Assembly: GCA_023935145.1 (NCBI GenBank)
Contig: CM043700.1
Coordinates: 26,320,001 to 26,384,000, forward strand
Direction: 5' to 3'
From: Bretschneidera sinensis
Lineage: Eukaryota > Streptophyta > Magnoliopsida > Brassicales > Akaniaceae
DNA: 64,000 bases
Shown in pieces: positions 11,676 through 23,447 of the stretch (position 1 is its first letter; each line of letters opens with the position of its first letter). The notes beneath the pieces are model-generated. The model ran no database searches. It was given only the letters and a program-made list of their open reading frames with translations, and was not told the DNA's origin. The translations under genes and the position numbers were made by a program.

Positions 11676-12748
11676 AGTTTCCCATCCTCTGTTTTTGGGA
11701 GAATTCCATAAGAAAAAATCTGTTAATTCTTGATAACAAAATTATGAGTTTTACTATTGGGATTTGATTCTTTCCTGACTAGGAGTCCCCTTTATTTGAT
11801 CAAGATGAAAGTAAAATGATCAAAAGAACCCTACAAATTCAAATTGTCTTAAACAAAATAGAAAAACAATTTTGATAATTCAGTAAAGACATAGATTAAT
11901 TTTACTACTGCTTGTGGATTTTTGACGATATCGAACTAACTCAGTTGTCGAAAAACTGCAACATTGGTACCGTACGAAAGAACTCATCGAGATCAATTGA
12001 ATGTGATCTATTATCGCCACCCTTTGCTGTGCTAGTGCCCTCACGCATCGATAGATGTAGGTTTTTAGTAATTATTATTGGAATATAAGATCACCAACAG
12101 ATTGAAAATGGTTTGTCCCATCTATCTGTAATTTTTCATCTCCATCCGTTGTCAGGAAACTATCCCATGTGTCACTTGGTGCAACCGCGAGTGAGTCTAG
12201 CCATTCGGTCAACCTTTACTTTCTTTTTTTTGAAATTATAAAAATATGTGATTTTAAAAATATCTCCACTTTATTGATGTGACAACATAATATTTTGATA
12301 AAAAAATGTATCAATTTTAATTTTAATTTAAATATAATTATATACCATGAAATGAATCCAAATGAAAAGATCAAATGGAGATTAGATAAATCATTTCCGT
12401 TGAGATGTTTGTTTGGATAAAAATACTTGACTAGATCGGGTCTAAACATTTGGTTTTAGACCAACTCAAAACTTGATTAGTAATTTTAAAAAACTTCATT
12501 AATAATATCAATATAAGTATAAAATCCAAATAATGATATTATCAGTAAAAATTTTCAAAATGACTAATAAAATTTTGAGTGGGTCTAAAACACTAGTCTA
12601 GCCAAGAAATCCAGTTGTTTGGGTCGCAAAACTCGCAACGCCAGCATTTTGGCCGTGGGCCCAAGATCAAAATCCATCACAATTTTGCTGGATCAACTAA
12701 GCTGTTAAAAATCCGTTACTTATTAATGACGAAAATACCCTTCCCGCT
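11676..12748. other. Intergenic, no gene recognised
   Basis: AT-rich sequence between Copia-2 and the PPR pseudogene. Any promoter of the former PPR gene would lie in the last few hundred bases, but I see no convincing TATA box or other element there. Confidence 0.5.
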
Positions 12749-15325
12749 TTGCCGATGAGCAACAATGATCTCCATATCCTCATAGCCCTTTATCTTCAGC
12801 TTCATGCATGGCTTCTCTTCCTTTCATCACCACACCAAACCCACGGTTCTCTCATTTCAAATCAACAAACCCCAAAATTTCTCTCAAAATCACACAAACC
12901 CATATTCCAAACCCAAAATCTTCAACCTGTGTACAACTTTTACTTTCACCACATTTCCTCTCTCTGTAAAGACGGAAAAATTCGAGATGCTGTGGAATTA
13001 GTCACTGAAATTGGTTCCAAAGATCTCCGTATTGGACCCAAAATCTACGGTGAAATCCTTCAAGGATGCGTATACGAACGAGCTCTGCTCACAGGTCAGC
13101 AAATCCACGCTCGAATTCTCAAGAATGGTGTTTTCTTTGCAAGAAATGAGTATATTGAGACTAAATTAGTAATATTCTACGTAAAATGTGATGCGTCGGA
13201 TGTTACTAATCTTTTGTTTCGTAGATTGAGGATACATAATGCGTTTTCTTGGGCTGCTGTTATTGGGTTGAAGTGTAGATTGGGTTTTAGTAAAGAAGCT
13301 TCGCTGGGTTTTTGTGAAATGCAAGAAACTGGGTTTTTGCCTGATAATTTTGTGGTGCCTAATGCGTTGAAAGCTTGTGGTGCTCTACAGTGGATTGGGT
13401 TAGGGAGAGGGATTCATGGGTATGTGGTGAAAGTGGGTTTTGATGAGTGTGTCTTTGTGGCTAGTAGTTTGACAGACATGTATGGGAAATGTGAGTTTTT
13501 TGGAGGATGCAAGGAATGTGTTTGATGATATGCTTGAGAGGAATGTAATCGCTTGGAACTGAATGATTGTGGGTTATGTTCAAAATGGAATGAATGAGGA
13601 GGCGATTGAGGTCTTCTATGATATGAGAGTGGAAGGTGTTGAGCCTACTCGCGTTAGTGTATCGATCTTTTTATCAGCTTCAGTAAATATAAACGCAATT
13701 GAAGAGGGTAAGCAAGGTCATGCTATTGCAATTTTAGGTGTATTAGAATTGGATAACATTTTGGGTAGTTCTATTATAAATTTCTATTCCAAGTTTGGTT
13801 TGATCGACGATGCTGAGCTAGTTTTTAGTAGAATGCTTGAAAAGGATGGACTGACAAGGAATTTGCTCATTTCTGGTTATGTGCAACATGGGCAAGTTGA
13901 AGAGGCACTCGAAATGTGCCGTCTGACGAGATTAAAAAATTTGAGATTTGACTGTCACTTTAGAGTCTATATTGGCTGCAGCTGCTGATAAAGCAACATA
14001 AAACTTGGAAAAGAAGGGTACTGTTTTTGTATTAGAAACAACCTTGAATCTGATGTGGTTGTGGTGAGTAGCATTGTGGATATGCATGCTAAATGTGGGA
14101 GAATTGATGATGCAAAAAGAGTTTTCAACTCCACAAACCATAGAGATATTGTATTGTGGAATACACCATAGGCAGCTTATGCAGAGTTTGGTCTGAGCGG
14201 AGAGGCCTTGAAGTTGTTTTATCAAATGCAGTTAGAGAGTGTGCCACCAAATGTGACGTCATGGAATTCTGTGATTCTGGGGTTGCTTAGAAATGGCCAG
14301 ATCAATGAGGCTAAAGACATGGTTTCGTTGATGCAGTCTCTTGGTGTCCACCCTAACTTAGTCACTTGGACTACTCTTGTCAGTGGTCTGGCTCAGAACG
14401 GTCTGGGCGATGAGGCAATTCTGTTTTTAAAAAAGATGCAAGAATCTGGGATAAAACCCAATTCCACTAGCATCATTAGTGAACTCTTGGTTTGCAAGGG
14501 ATTGGCATCATTACACTATGGAAGATGCTTTCATGGTTACATCACAAGGCATGATCATTGCTCTTGGGTTCCAATTGCGACTTCTCTGGTGGACAATGTA
14601 TGCTAAATGTGGAAACATAGATCAAGTGAAGAGGGTTTTTGATACGATTTTGAGTAAGGAATTGCCCCTCTACAATGTAATGATCTCTACTTATGCACTA
14701 CACGGTCAAGCTGAAGAAGCCCTCACACTATATAAACACTTACAGGAGGCAGGTATAGAACCAGATAGCATAACATTTTCTAACATTTTATCTGCATGCA
14801 ACCATGCTGGGATGGTAAATGAAGGTTTGGAGCTTTTTGTTAATATGGTCTTCAAACACTGTATAAAACCAAGCATAGAGCATTATGGATGTGTGGTTAA
14901 TCTTCTTTCACGGTGTTGTAACTTGGATGAAGTTTTTAAGTTTGCTCATGCAATGCCTATGAGCCAGACGGACATGTAAAATGATCATTTATTGCCACTT
15001 GTAGAGAGAGTACCATGCGGTTGAACTTGGGGAATACTTATCAAAATATCTGTTAACATTAGAACCAAATAATTCAGGAAACTATGTGGCACTATCAAAT
15101 GCATATGCAGCTGCAGGACGGTAGGATGAGGTCTTAAAGGTGAGGGATTTGATGAAAGAGAAGGGCCTAAGAAAAAACCCTGGATGCAGCTGGATTCAAA
15201 TTGGAGAAGAACTTCATGTATTTGTTGCTTGTGATGTTTAGCACCCAAAAGCTGAGGAAATTTATGCAACATTAGCGTTATTGCGAAGAGAAATGTGTTT
15301 TAATGCTGAAAACCTCTTCTCTTGA
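12749..15325 (+). pseudogene. CRR21: Decayed CRR21-like PPR gene (chloroplast ndhD RNA editing factor)
   Basis: Intron-less PLS-class pentatricopeptide repeat gene with an E/E+ type C-terminal end. Phrases such as YGEILQGCVYER, GKCG-type repeat ends, MIVGYVQNG and KKMQESG match, from memory, Arabidopsis CRR21 (At5g55740), needed to edit the ndhD-2 site. CRR21 is known to act in plastids by binding RNA upstream of the edited C. Lesions visible: an extra T in the run 13496-13501; TGA 13560-13562; a pair of opposite frameshifts near 13953 and 13990; TAG 14169-14171; an extra base near 14592; frameshifts near 14961 and 15008; TAG 15122-15124 and TAG 15239-15241. An ATG at 12808 encodes MASLPF, like the family start, but in another frame from the body. 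It cannot make a full protein. It may be a dead paralogue or the only copy. Confidence 0.85.
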
Positions 15326-18300
15326 GCACGAGATTTTGTTGAATAAGTACAAATGAACTGTTCTCAGGAGCTTCAAGAGGGTGGTATATTGTTTGAGCAA
15401 AGACAGGACTCTAAGTGAGCAAAGAAGACAAGGGAACTTCTGCATAGAGCAAAGAAAACTCATCATATTAATTGCCTGGAAGATGAAACCAGGAATCTGA
15501 GGAGAAGTGATGATTGTTATTATCTGTCTGGGAATGACAAGTGAAAGTTGGAGCCAATCGGAGTGGAATCATCCGAAAATGCTTGGTTGGAAATTATGAC
15601 CCTCAGCTCAGTTCGGATTGATTTAGCTGAGGAGGTTCTCTATATAATTAGCTAAAAAGAGCTGCTTCCTTTATCTCACTTAACATATTTCTTCAGCCGC
15701 GCTGCCTGGTTTGCCGATTTGTAGGCCATTTATCTGGACGCTAGACTTCCATCTAAGTGATGCAGCTTAAAATCAACGAGTTAGACATGGCGGAAATAAC
15801 AGAAAGGAATTTTTTTTTCTAAATTATACCAGATTATCAAGCATATGCTGAGTTTTCTTCGGTAGATCAATTGTTGTCTTGTAGACTAATGCTATATTTT
15901 ATGGTATTCTTTTATATGTCTGCGAGACAAGAAAGTTATAGCCACAAGTAAATATTTTTTGTTGGTTAGAATTTAATTTGTGATTATATAGAACCTAGTC
16001 TATAACAGGTCTTCCTAATTTGTTAGCATCTGCTTATTTCGGGATTTCAACGTATTCATTGATTAATATACATCCTTAATTTAAAACTGCAGAATAAATT
16101 ACAGCGGTTTAACTTCCGAAATTCTCTTGTTAATTCCCTGAACTCGCAATTTCTCCCAGTGGCATCGTTTGGTGACAATGTCTGCAATCTGCACGAGCTC
16201 TGTATGAGATGTCTTAAGCAGCCAAGAGGAGGATATGCAAGGAAGTAGAATTTTTCAGTTTTCCTTCTTGATGTTACTTTCGTTCTGTAATTTATCAAAA
16301 CAGAAAGGTCAGTGGACCATTTTTTAGCTTGCTTCATTTGGTACGTTTCATTTCTAATTAGATAAGTTGTTTTCCAGGGTCTGCAGTCTACGATCCCATG
16401 AAGGCGAGATAAAGCGTCTAGCTTTTATTATGTGACCAGTCGACCACCACTATTTAGTGCACCTTTTTTCATGTGCAAGCAAAGAACATGAGGACTTATC
16501 CTACTGATAGAAAGTTGCTCCTAGAAATCATTTATCAAGCACATTACCATGAAAAGAAACTTTTTAATAATGACAAATGATGTTAGTTTACTGCCCAAGA
16601 AAGGATGGGAGAATGAATAATTCACTTGTGTTGAGGAAGATTGATATGGTGGATAGAATAAGAGAAATAATGGGTTGATTCATTCCACCCTCAAAATGGG
16701 ATGACTTTATACTGTAATCACATGATGAAAATCCTCCTTTCATCTCATCCTTTTCGTCAGCCAATCCATCAAATGCGATAAAATCATCTTATCATTTTTA
16801 CTGTTGTGATTAAGCCTAAAATCTAATTAAGTGGTATAAAATATCCGATTAAAACGCAGATGTTTTGATGACGTACTCAGTCCAAAGGGTTGAACATCAT
16901 GATCAGTGTTGAGATTTTTTTGCTTGTATTTTTTTATGGAGGTCCCGAAGTTTCTTGATGTAAAGAGCAAGTAATTTGGTGGTGTTGAAGGCTATAAATA
17001 TGAGCATTAAGAGAAGTGGTCAATTTCTTTATCCCTGAAGCAAGAATAGTTGATAAGATGTAGAGTGTAGTAAACCAAACATCAATATAACTTGTAAAAT
17101 TGGGTTTTACAGACATCTCAGGGTTGAGTGAATATTGGGTGTGTTGGGGTTTGGGTTGTATATTATTGTGGGGGATAGTTTTCACACAGTTTTGTCTAGA
17201 AAGATTGCGTGATGTGGTGTTGTAAGTTTTAGCAACTTTCCTTCATCCAAAAGTTGCAAAAAGAATAGAAAAGTGATTGATTCGTGGATTTAGGTCGGCA
17301 AAGCGGTGTGTTGAACCACGTTAAATTTTTTTATTTTATTTTTATTTTTGTTATTATGATTGTATAGTAGTTGATTAGGTGTTAAATTCCCAACAATCTT
17401 GTCTTGTCCACCAAACACGTCAATAAAGTAATACTTAATTAATTTTGCTTTGACGAGGTTAATAATTTAAATGAGTAGCATCAATTAAATATTCCGATCC
17501 GGAACTGCTTTAGTTGTTGAGATTTGAACATAATGGTAGTCATCTTCACTTATCAAACTAGCACATAATAGAGTTAATTGGGATACAAATTCAATGCTCA
17601 AGATGATTATGAATGCGAACTTCTTATCGGTGAATGAGTAACTCTTAAATCTTTTCGTATTGTTAACTTGTCTTCCTCTTTTAAGGGATAAGGACAATAT
17701 ATACCCATTGCCTAATTTCACTTTGAACGATTCGATTTGGTCCGTGAAGTATGCACCAACTCTAACACATTTTGAAGCCTTATTATTATTTTTATGTTTT
17801 TTCAACATATGAACTTAGAAGGCAAGAAACTGCTTGTTACTTTCAAGTTCCACTCAGAACAGTTGGGATTCTGCCAAAATGTGTTACCATGTCAGTTCTT
17901 ATTTGTCTTATATTCTACTCTTTCTCCCTTTTGTGGATGAAGAAGAACATCTAAGAACTTATAACAGTTTCTTGAAAGGTCGTTAGCTCTCTAATTGGGG
18001 TATTTCCCTAGTAAGGCTGCAAAAAATTTTAGTGTTATTTTTCCCAACCCAGCAAGAACTCCACTTTGAAATTTGATTATTAAAGCATATGTTGGCAGAA
18101 AGAAAGTGGTTTTCTAAAACAGCAACTCATATTAATGTTATACTGAGATTGAGATTGGATGCCTCTCTTGACCAAGTTAAAGCTACCTTAAAAGCGTACA
18201 TAAAAGGGCATCAAGTGTTAGGGTGATCTGTACTTTTAAAAAAAAGTGTTAGGTCATTTATACTTTGAAAGTGATTAGTTAAATTTTAACTCAATCATAC

Positions 18301-18861
18301 ATAATATTTAAGCGGGACATTGTTGTCCCTGTAGCACATTTGCACACCGTACATGTGTTAGGGGGGTTGGCTTATTGGTACAGAGAATAAAAAATATAAA
18401 AAAAATGTCCCACGCATTCAAGGGAAGGGAGTTTGGTTACGAGGGAGAATAAGATGGGATCCACAAAAAAAGAGAAAATGAGACTCACGCATTGCGTGGG
18501 ACCGAATCTAGTGATAAATAAAAGAAGAGTTAATAAAAATAAGTGAACGCTAGGGTTACCGTTTGACAATTTTTTTTTGAAAGTACTGTTTGATAGATTT
18601 TGAGATAACATGAAAATATAAAATGAAAGAGAAAGGAGAATAAAATTGTAATGATGTTTCCGGATGGGTCCTACTCAAGGAAGTACCGTGATCTCTCAGC
18701 TTTGATCACATTGATCTTTATGCAAACATACAATTTTTACAAGACAAACAATCATAATTTACATAAACAAATGATATTTACAACACATTAGAATCAAAGT
18801 TTAAAACTTTAAAATCATAAATAAAGGGAAAACTTTCTACTACAAAATTCACGAATGGACT
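15326..18861. other. Long stretch without a recognised gene
   Basis: About 3.5 kb downstream of the PPR pseudogene. An open reading stretch at about 16077-16246 (+), ending CLKQPRGGYARK before TAG, has ordinary amino-acid composition and could be an exon remnant, but I recognise no family. The rest is AT-rich with poly-A/T runs. Nothing else is supported. Confidence 0.4.
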
Positions 18862-19038
18862 CCTAATCATAAGTTATGCCTCGCATTGGCTAATCATAAG
18901 TTATGCCTCTCATAAGCTAATCATAAAGTATGCCTCTCATAGGCTAATCATAAGTTATGCCTCTCATAAGCTAATCATAAGGTATGCTTCTCATGGGCTA
19001 ATAATAAGTTATGCCTCTCATGGGCTAATCATAAAGCA
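18862..19038 (+). repeat. 27-bp minisatellite, about 6.5 copies
   Basis: The unit GCTAATCATAAGTTATGCCT plus CTCATAA recurs every 27 bp (for example GCTAATC at 18889, 18916 and 18943), with a few substitutions per copy such as CTCGCATTG, CTCATAGG and CTCATGGG. The array is non-coding and ends at AATCATAAAGCAATG. Confidence 0.9.
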
Positions 19039-19388
19039 ATGAGAACGTCTCCTCACGTATCCATATGTCAATCTTCACAATACAGTCGGATCCTCCCCTA
19101 CCCATTACTGGGTGAGGTCCTTTCATAATTTAAATTTTCATCTACCCTTTATTGAGATTCTCCCTTACCCCTTAATGGGATTCTCATATATAAATATATA
19201 CCAAGATCCCTCCTTACCCCTTTTCGGGTCGGGTCCTCAACAAAATAGATTTTCTCTTATAATACGTTAACCATATATATATATAGCATGACAACGCATT
19301 CACCAAGCAACGAACATGCAAACAAGCATTCACAAATCAAGTACATCACATTTTCATACAAATCCAACCAGTCACATTCATCACAATC
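19039..19388. other. AT-rich flank with pyrimidine-rich blocks, no gene
   Basis: Contains three related C-rich blocks: CCCCTACCCATTACTGGGTG near 19096, CCCTTACCCCTTAATGGG near 19164 and CCTTACCCCTTTTCGGG near 19212. They resemble diverged tandem units of an older repeat. The same older repeat probably continues at 41748, on the other side of Sire-A. Confidence 0.4.
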
Positions 19389-20012
19389 TCCTAGCAATCA
19401 AATCATCCAATTTTATTACAATCAGATACATCACAATTTCTCAAACATAACCACATCAAATCATTTTTAAACTCGTATCTCAACGTATATGTGTGTGTGT
19501 GTGTGTGTGTGTGTATGTATATATATATATATTATTGACCCTTATCTAAATTTTAATAATGACAAAACACAACTCCAATTGTACTAACGATGTTATCTAA
19601 GTGTTTTAAACGATAAAAGCATACAACTAAGAATCAAGATGCAAGAACTCAACCCGAATCAGACACCAAGTCAAGACATAAGATCTAGTATAGGCATAAG
19701 GTATTGAAACAAGTTGTAAATCTCACTTGCTCAGGTAATTAGCTTGTCTTATGGCTCATTTTGTAAAAGTATTTTAACAAAACTATTCATTCAAACGTTG
19801 TTAAGTTAAAAAAATTTCAAAACATGAAAAACTGGGTTGAAGGGCAACCCAGTCGACTGGCCTATTGGATAGTCTGTCCCTAGTCGACTGGGTGATCAAT
19901 ACCAGTCGACTGGCATTCTGGACAGAATGTCCCCAGTCGACTGGTACTCTTCACAACCTTAAAAGTGAGACTTTTCACTTGACCTAGTCGACTGGTACTA
20001 AGACTTAATTGA
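19389..20012 (+). repeat. 624-bp tandem duplication, first unit
   Basis: TCCTAGCAATCAAATCAT at 19389 recurs at 20013, and both units run through the same flanking DNA, a GT/TA microsatellite and the first part of the Sire-A 5' LTR. The first unit stops in the LTR after TACTAAGACTTAATTGA. The duplication therefore happened after Sire-A inserted, and left a partial LTR (about 19535-20012) in front of the complete one. Confidence 0.9.
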
Positions 20013-20636
20013 TCCTAGCAATCAAATCATTCAATTTCATTACAATCAGATACATCACAATTTCTCAAACATAACCACATCAAATCATTTTTAAACTCGT
20101 ATCTCAACGTATATATGTGTGTGTGTGTGTGTGTATATATATATACATATATATTATTGACCCTCATCTAAATTTTAATAATGACAAAACGCAACTCCAA
20201 TTGTACTAACGGTGTTATCTAAGTGTTTTAAACGATAAAAGCATACAACCAAGAATCAAAATGCAAGAACTTAACCCGAATCAAACACCAAGTCAAGACA
20301 GAAGATCTAGTATAGGCATAAGGTATTGAAACAAGTTGTAAATCTCACTTGTTCAGGTAATTAGCTTGTCTTATGGCTCCTTTTGTAAAAGCATTCTAAC
20401 AAAACTATTCATTCAAACGTTGTTAAGTCAAAAAAATTTCAAAACATGAAAAACTGGGTTGAAAGGCAACCCAGTCGACTGGCCTATTAGACAGTCTATC
20501 GCCAGTCGACTGGATGATCAATACTAATCGACTGGTATTCTGGACAGAATGTCCCTAGTCGACTGGTACTCTTCACAACCTTAAAAGTGAGACTTTTCAC
20601 TTGACCCAGTCGACTGGTACTAAGACCCAGTCGATT
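20013..20636 (+). repeat. 624-bp tandem duplication, second unit
   Basis: Second copy of 19389-20012, continuing into the complete Sire-A 5' LTR. The units differ by scattered substitutions and by the length of the GT run (19487-19514 against 20117-20134). Confidence 0.85.
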
Positions 20637-21231
20637 GGTAATTCGAAAAATATGACTGTTAAGGCGCCAGACTTGAGTATTTAATGTACCAAAACGTACC
20701 AAGTCAATGTCAAATGACCATATTGATTCAAGGCTATATAAACCCACTCTAATGAGTATTTAAGAACAAGAGATTACACATTTAATTCAGTTTTTTCTCA
20801 TTAATATACAAAAGCTTTAAAACATTCATTGTTGAGCCATTCTTTAAGCTTTACTTTGAAAGAGAGATATTGTAAAGGGATTAACTTCCGTAAGGAAGAG
20901 ATTATCTTCCGAGAGAAAGGGATAAGCTTCCAAGTGGAAGGGACTGTTTGTAAGGTTTGTGCAACACTCGTGAAGTTGTATGACTAAGAGTTTTAGTGGA
21001 TTACTTCAAGGAGGCTCCTTGAAGAGAGTGGACGTAGGGTCGGAACGAATCTGATATTGACGAACCACTATAAACTGAGTTTGCAATTTCTATTCTTTAA
21101 ACTCTTTTATTTAAAGCACATTACTTATTTATATACCTGTGCATTTAACTATTTTTATAAACTTGCTAGTAATTAGTAAAAGTTTTTAAAAACCCAATTC
21201 ACCTCCTATTGAGTTGGAACCTCAATCTACA
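20155..21231 (+). repeat. Sire-A 5' LTR
   Basis: Starts TATTGACCC, taken as TGTTGACCC with a G-to-A change, and ends CTCAATCTACA. It holds an array of CCAGTCGACTGG-type palindromes (about 20470-20645), a TATA box CTATATAAAC at 20734 and CGGAACGAATC near 21041, shared with all Sirevirus LTRs in the window. Compared with the 3' LTR it lacks a block between GAGAGAT and TGTAAAGGG near 20870, accounting for much of the 160-bp length difference. Confidence 0.9.
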
Positions 21232-21233
21232 AT

Positions 21234-21246
21234 TGGTATCAGAGTC
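21234..21246 (+). other. Sire-A primer binding site
   Basis: TGGTATCAGAGTC follows the 5' LTR after two bases, a near-perfect match to the initiator tRNA-Met site TGGTATCAGAGCC. Confidence 0.9.
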
Positions 21247-21286
21247 TTGTTCTCAATTTTAGGCTTAATATCCTTGAGTTGATCCG

Positions 21287-22199
21287 ATGGCATCAAATAG
21301 CTATTCTGAGGGACATTCCTACACTAAGCCTCCCTTGTTCAATGGCTCCAACTATAACTATTGGAAAAACAGAATGAAAATATTTGTCGTAGGACAAGAT
21401 TATAATCTATGGAGAGTCGTTGAAGAAGGACCTAGAATTCCAACAAAGGAAATAATTATTGGAGAAATCAATCATATAATGCTTAAACTCAAAACTGAGT
21501 TTAATGATGAGGATTGTAGAATGATGTCTCTCAATAGTAGAGCCACATTTATTTTACATTGTGCTTTAGATATATCAGAATATAATAAAATTTTCGCATG
21601 TGTTTCGGCTAAGGAGATTTGGGATAAACTGCAAGTTACATATGAAGGAACTAATGAGGTTAAAAAATAAAAAATCTATATGCTAGTATCCGAATATGAA
21701 TCTTTTAAAATGTCTCATAACGAAACAATTTCTCAAATGCACTCACGTTTCACAACTATTGTTAACGGTTTGAAGCTTCTTGGTAGGAACATTAAGGAGT
21801 TTGAACTAACAAGAAAAATGTTAAGATCTTTGCCACCTACATGGAAATCAAAGAAGACGGCCATTCAGGAGGCCAAAGATCTAGACAAACTTGATGTCGA
21901 AACATTTTTCGGGTCATTATTGACATATGAGATGGAAGAAATGAATCCCATTGTCAATGATGAGGAGAAGAAGAAAAAGATGATTGCTCTCAAAGCCTCT
22001 ACGAGCAACAAAGAAGAAGAAATGGAAGAAGAGGTGGAGAGCAGCGAAGAAGATGGTGAGATGGCTTTAATCACCAAACAGTTTCACAGATTCTTGAAGA
22101 AAAGCAAGAAACCATACACAAAGGATCTCACTTCAAAAAGGGAACCACTTGTGTGTTATAGATGCAAGAAATATCAAGGCCGATTGTACAGTTACAAGC
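21287..22199 (+). pseudogene. Sire-A gag, first part
   Basis: The N-terminal and middle parts of Sirevirus gag start at ATG 21287 (MASNSYSEGHSY). WKNRMKIF lies near residue 26 and a long charged, Glu/Lys-rich stretch near 21950-22050. A TAA at 21668 and decay in the zinc-knuckle region (YRCKKYQGR) break it. It is cut at 22199 by solo LTR B inserted in the knuckle, and continues at 23448. The undamaged relative is gag of Sire-C, 32587-34647. Confidence 0.9.
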
Positions 22200-23442
22200 T
22201 GTTGACCCTCACCCGTGTTTTAATGATAACAAAACACAACTATTATTATACTAACTAAGTGTAGTAAGCAACAAAAGCATTCAACCAAGAATCAAGGTAC
22301 AAAGAACTCAAAAGAACTCAAACCGAATCAAAGTATCAAGTGAAGATTGAAGAACTAGTATAGGTCTAAGGTTTTAGAACCAATGTAAGTCTCACTTATA
22401 CATTGTAATAGCTTGTTCAGGCTCGAACAAAAAAGGTTTTTCTAAACCAATCGTTTTTAAACAAATGTTTTCAATTAAAACAGAAAAACTAGGTTGGAAG
22501 ACAACCCAGTCGACTGGGTACATATACCAGTCGACTGGTATATGAGACAGTATGTCTCTAGTTGACTGGGTCATTCATACCAGTCGACTGGTAAAACGGA
22601 CAGTAAGTCCCCAGTCGACTGGATACCTAGAAGATCTAAAAATGAGATTTTTTCAAGTGAACCCAATCGACTGGTATCACGACCCAGTCGACTAGTAGTT
22701 CAAAAATATGACCGCTGGACTCCAAATCTGGACGTTTTAAAGCAAATATTTTTCAAATTAAAGTCCTAACGGCCATATTATTTGATTGCTATATAAACCT
22801 ATTCTATTAAGCTTTCAAGATAGAGCTGCACACATTCAAAAAGAGTTGAACTCACACAATCAAGTTATTATACTCTTGAAACTAAAAAAGTTTTGAAATA
22901 TTCTTATTGAGCCATATTCAAAAAGAGTTGAACTCACACAATCAAGTTATTATACTCTTGAAACTAAAAAAGTTTTGAAATATTCTTATTGAGCCATTCT
23001 TCAAGCTTTACTTTGAAAGAGAGACATTATTCAGTTGTATAAGCTTCCATTAGCTATTTCTCTACCATTTACTTTACATCATCTTTTGTAAAGGGATTAC
23101 TCCCAAAAGGAAGGGGATTATTTCCGAGAGGAAGGGGATAGCTTCCGAGAGGAAGGGATTATAAGGTTTGTACAACACCGGGAAAGTTGTAAGACTAAGT
23201 CACTTAGTGGATTACTTCAAGGAGTTCCTTGAAGAGAGTGGACGTAGGGTCGGAACGAATCCGATATTGCCGAACCACTATAATCTGAGTTTGCATCATT
23301 TTCTCTCTAAACTCTTTATTTACAGCACATTACTTGTTTTAATTGTTTGCTGCTTATTCATTTTTATAAACTTGTATTAATTCCACAAAAAGTTTTAAAA
23401 ACCCAATTCACCCCCCCTCTTGGGTTGAAACCTCGATCTACA
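22200..23442 (+). mobile_element. Solo Sirevirus LTR (B) inside Sire-A gag
   Basis: Begins TGTTGACCCTCACCCG and ends CTCGATCTACA, flanked by perfect CAAGC duplications (22195-22199 and 23443-23447). It holds CCAGTCGACTGG palindromes at about 22505-22690 and a TATA box near 22790. An 81-bp tandem duplication (22834-22914 and 22915-22995) lies in the R/U5 part. No internal sequence remains, so it arose by recombination between the two LTRs of a full element. Confidence 0.95.
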
Positions 23443-23447
23443 CAAGC

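Noticed and set aside
12804..13001. Alternate-frame short ORF at the PPR start
   Set aside because: It does not continue into the PPR body; the nearby ATG at 12808 is noted as a likely original start in another frame instead.
19487..20150. CRISPR-like or satellite array in the GT/TA-rich region
   Set aside because: Only simple microsatellites and a single 624-bp tandem duplication are present; no regular repeat-spacer pattern.
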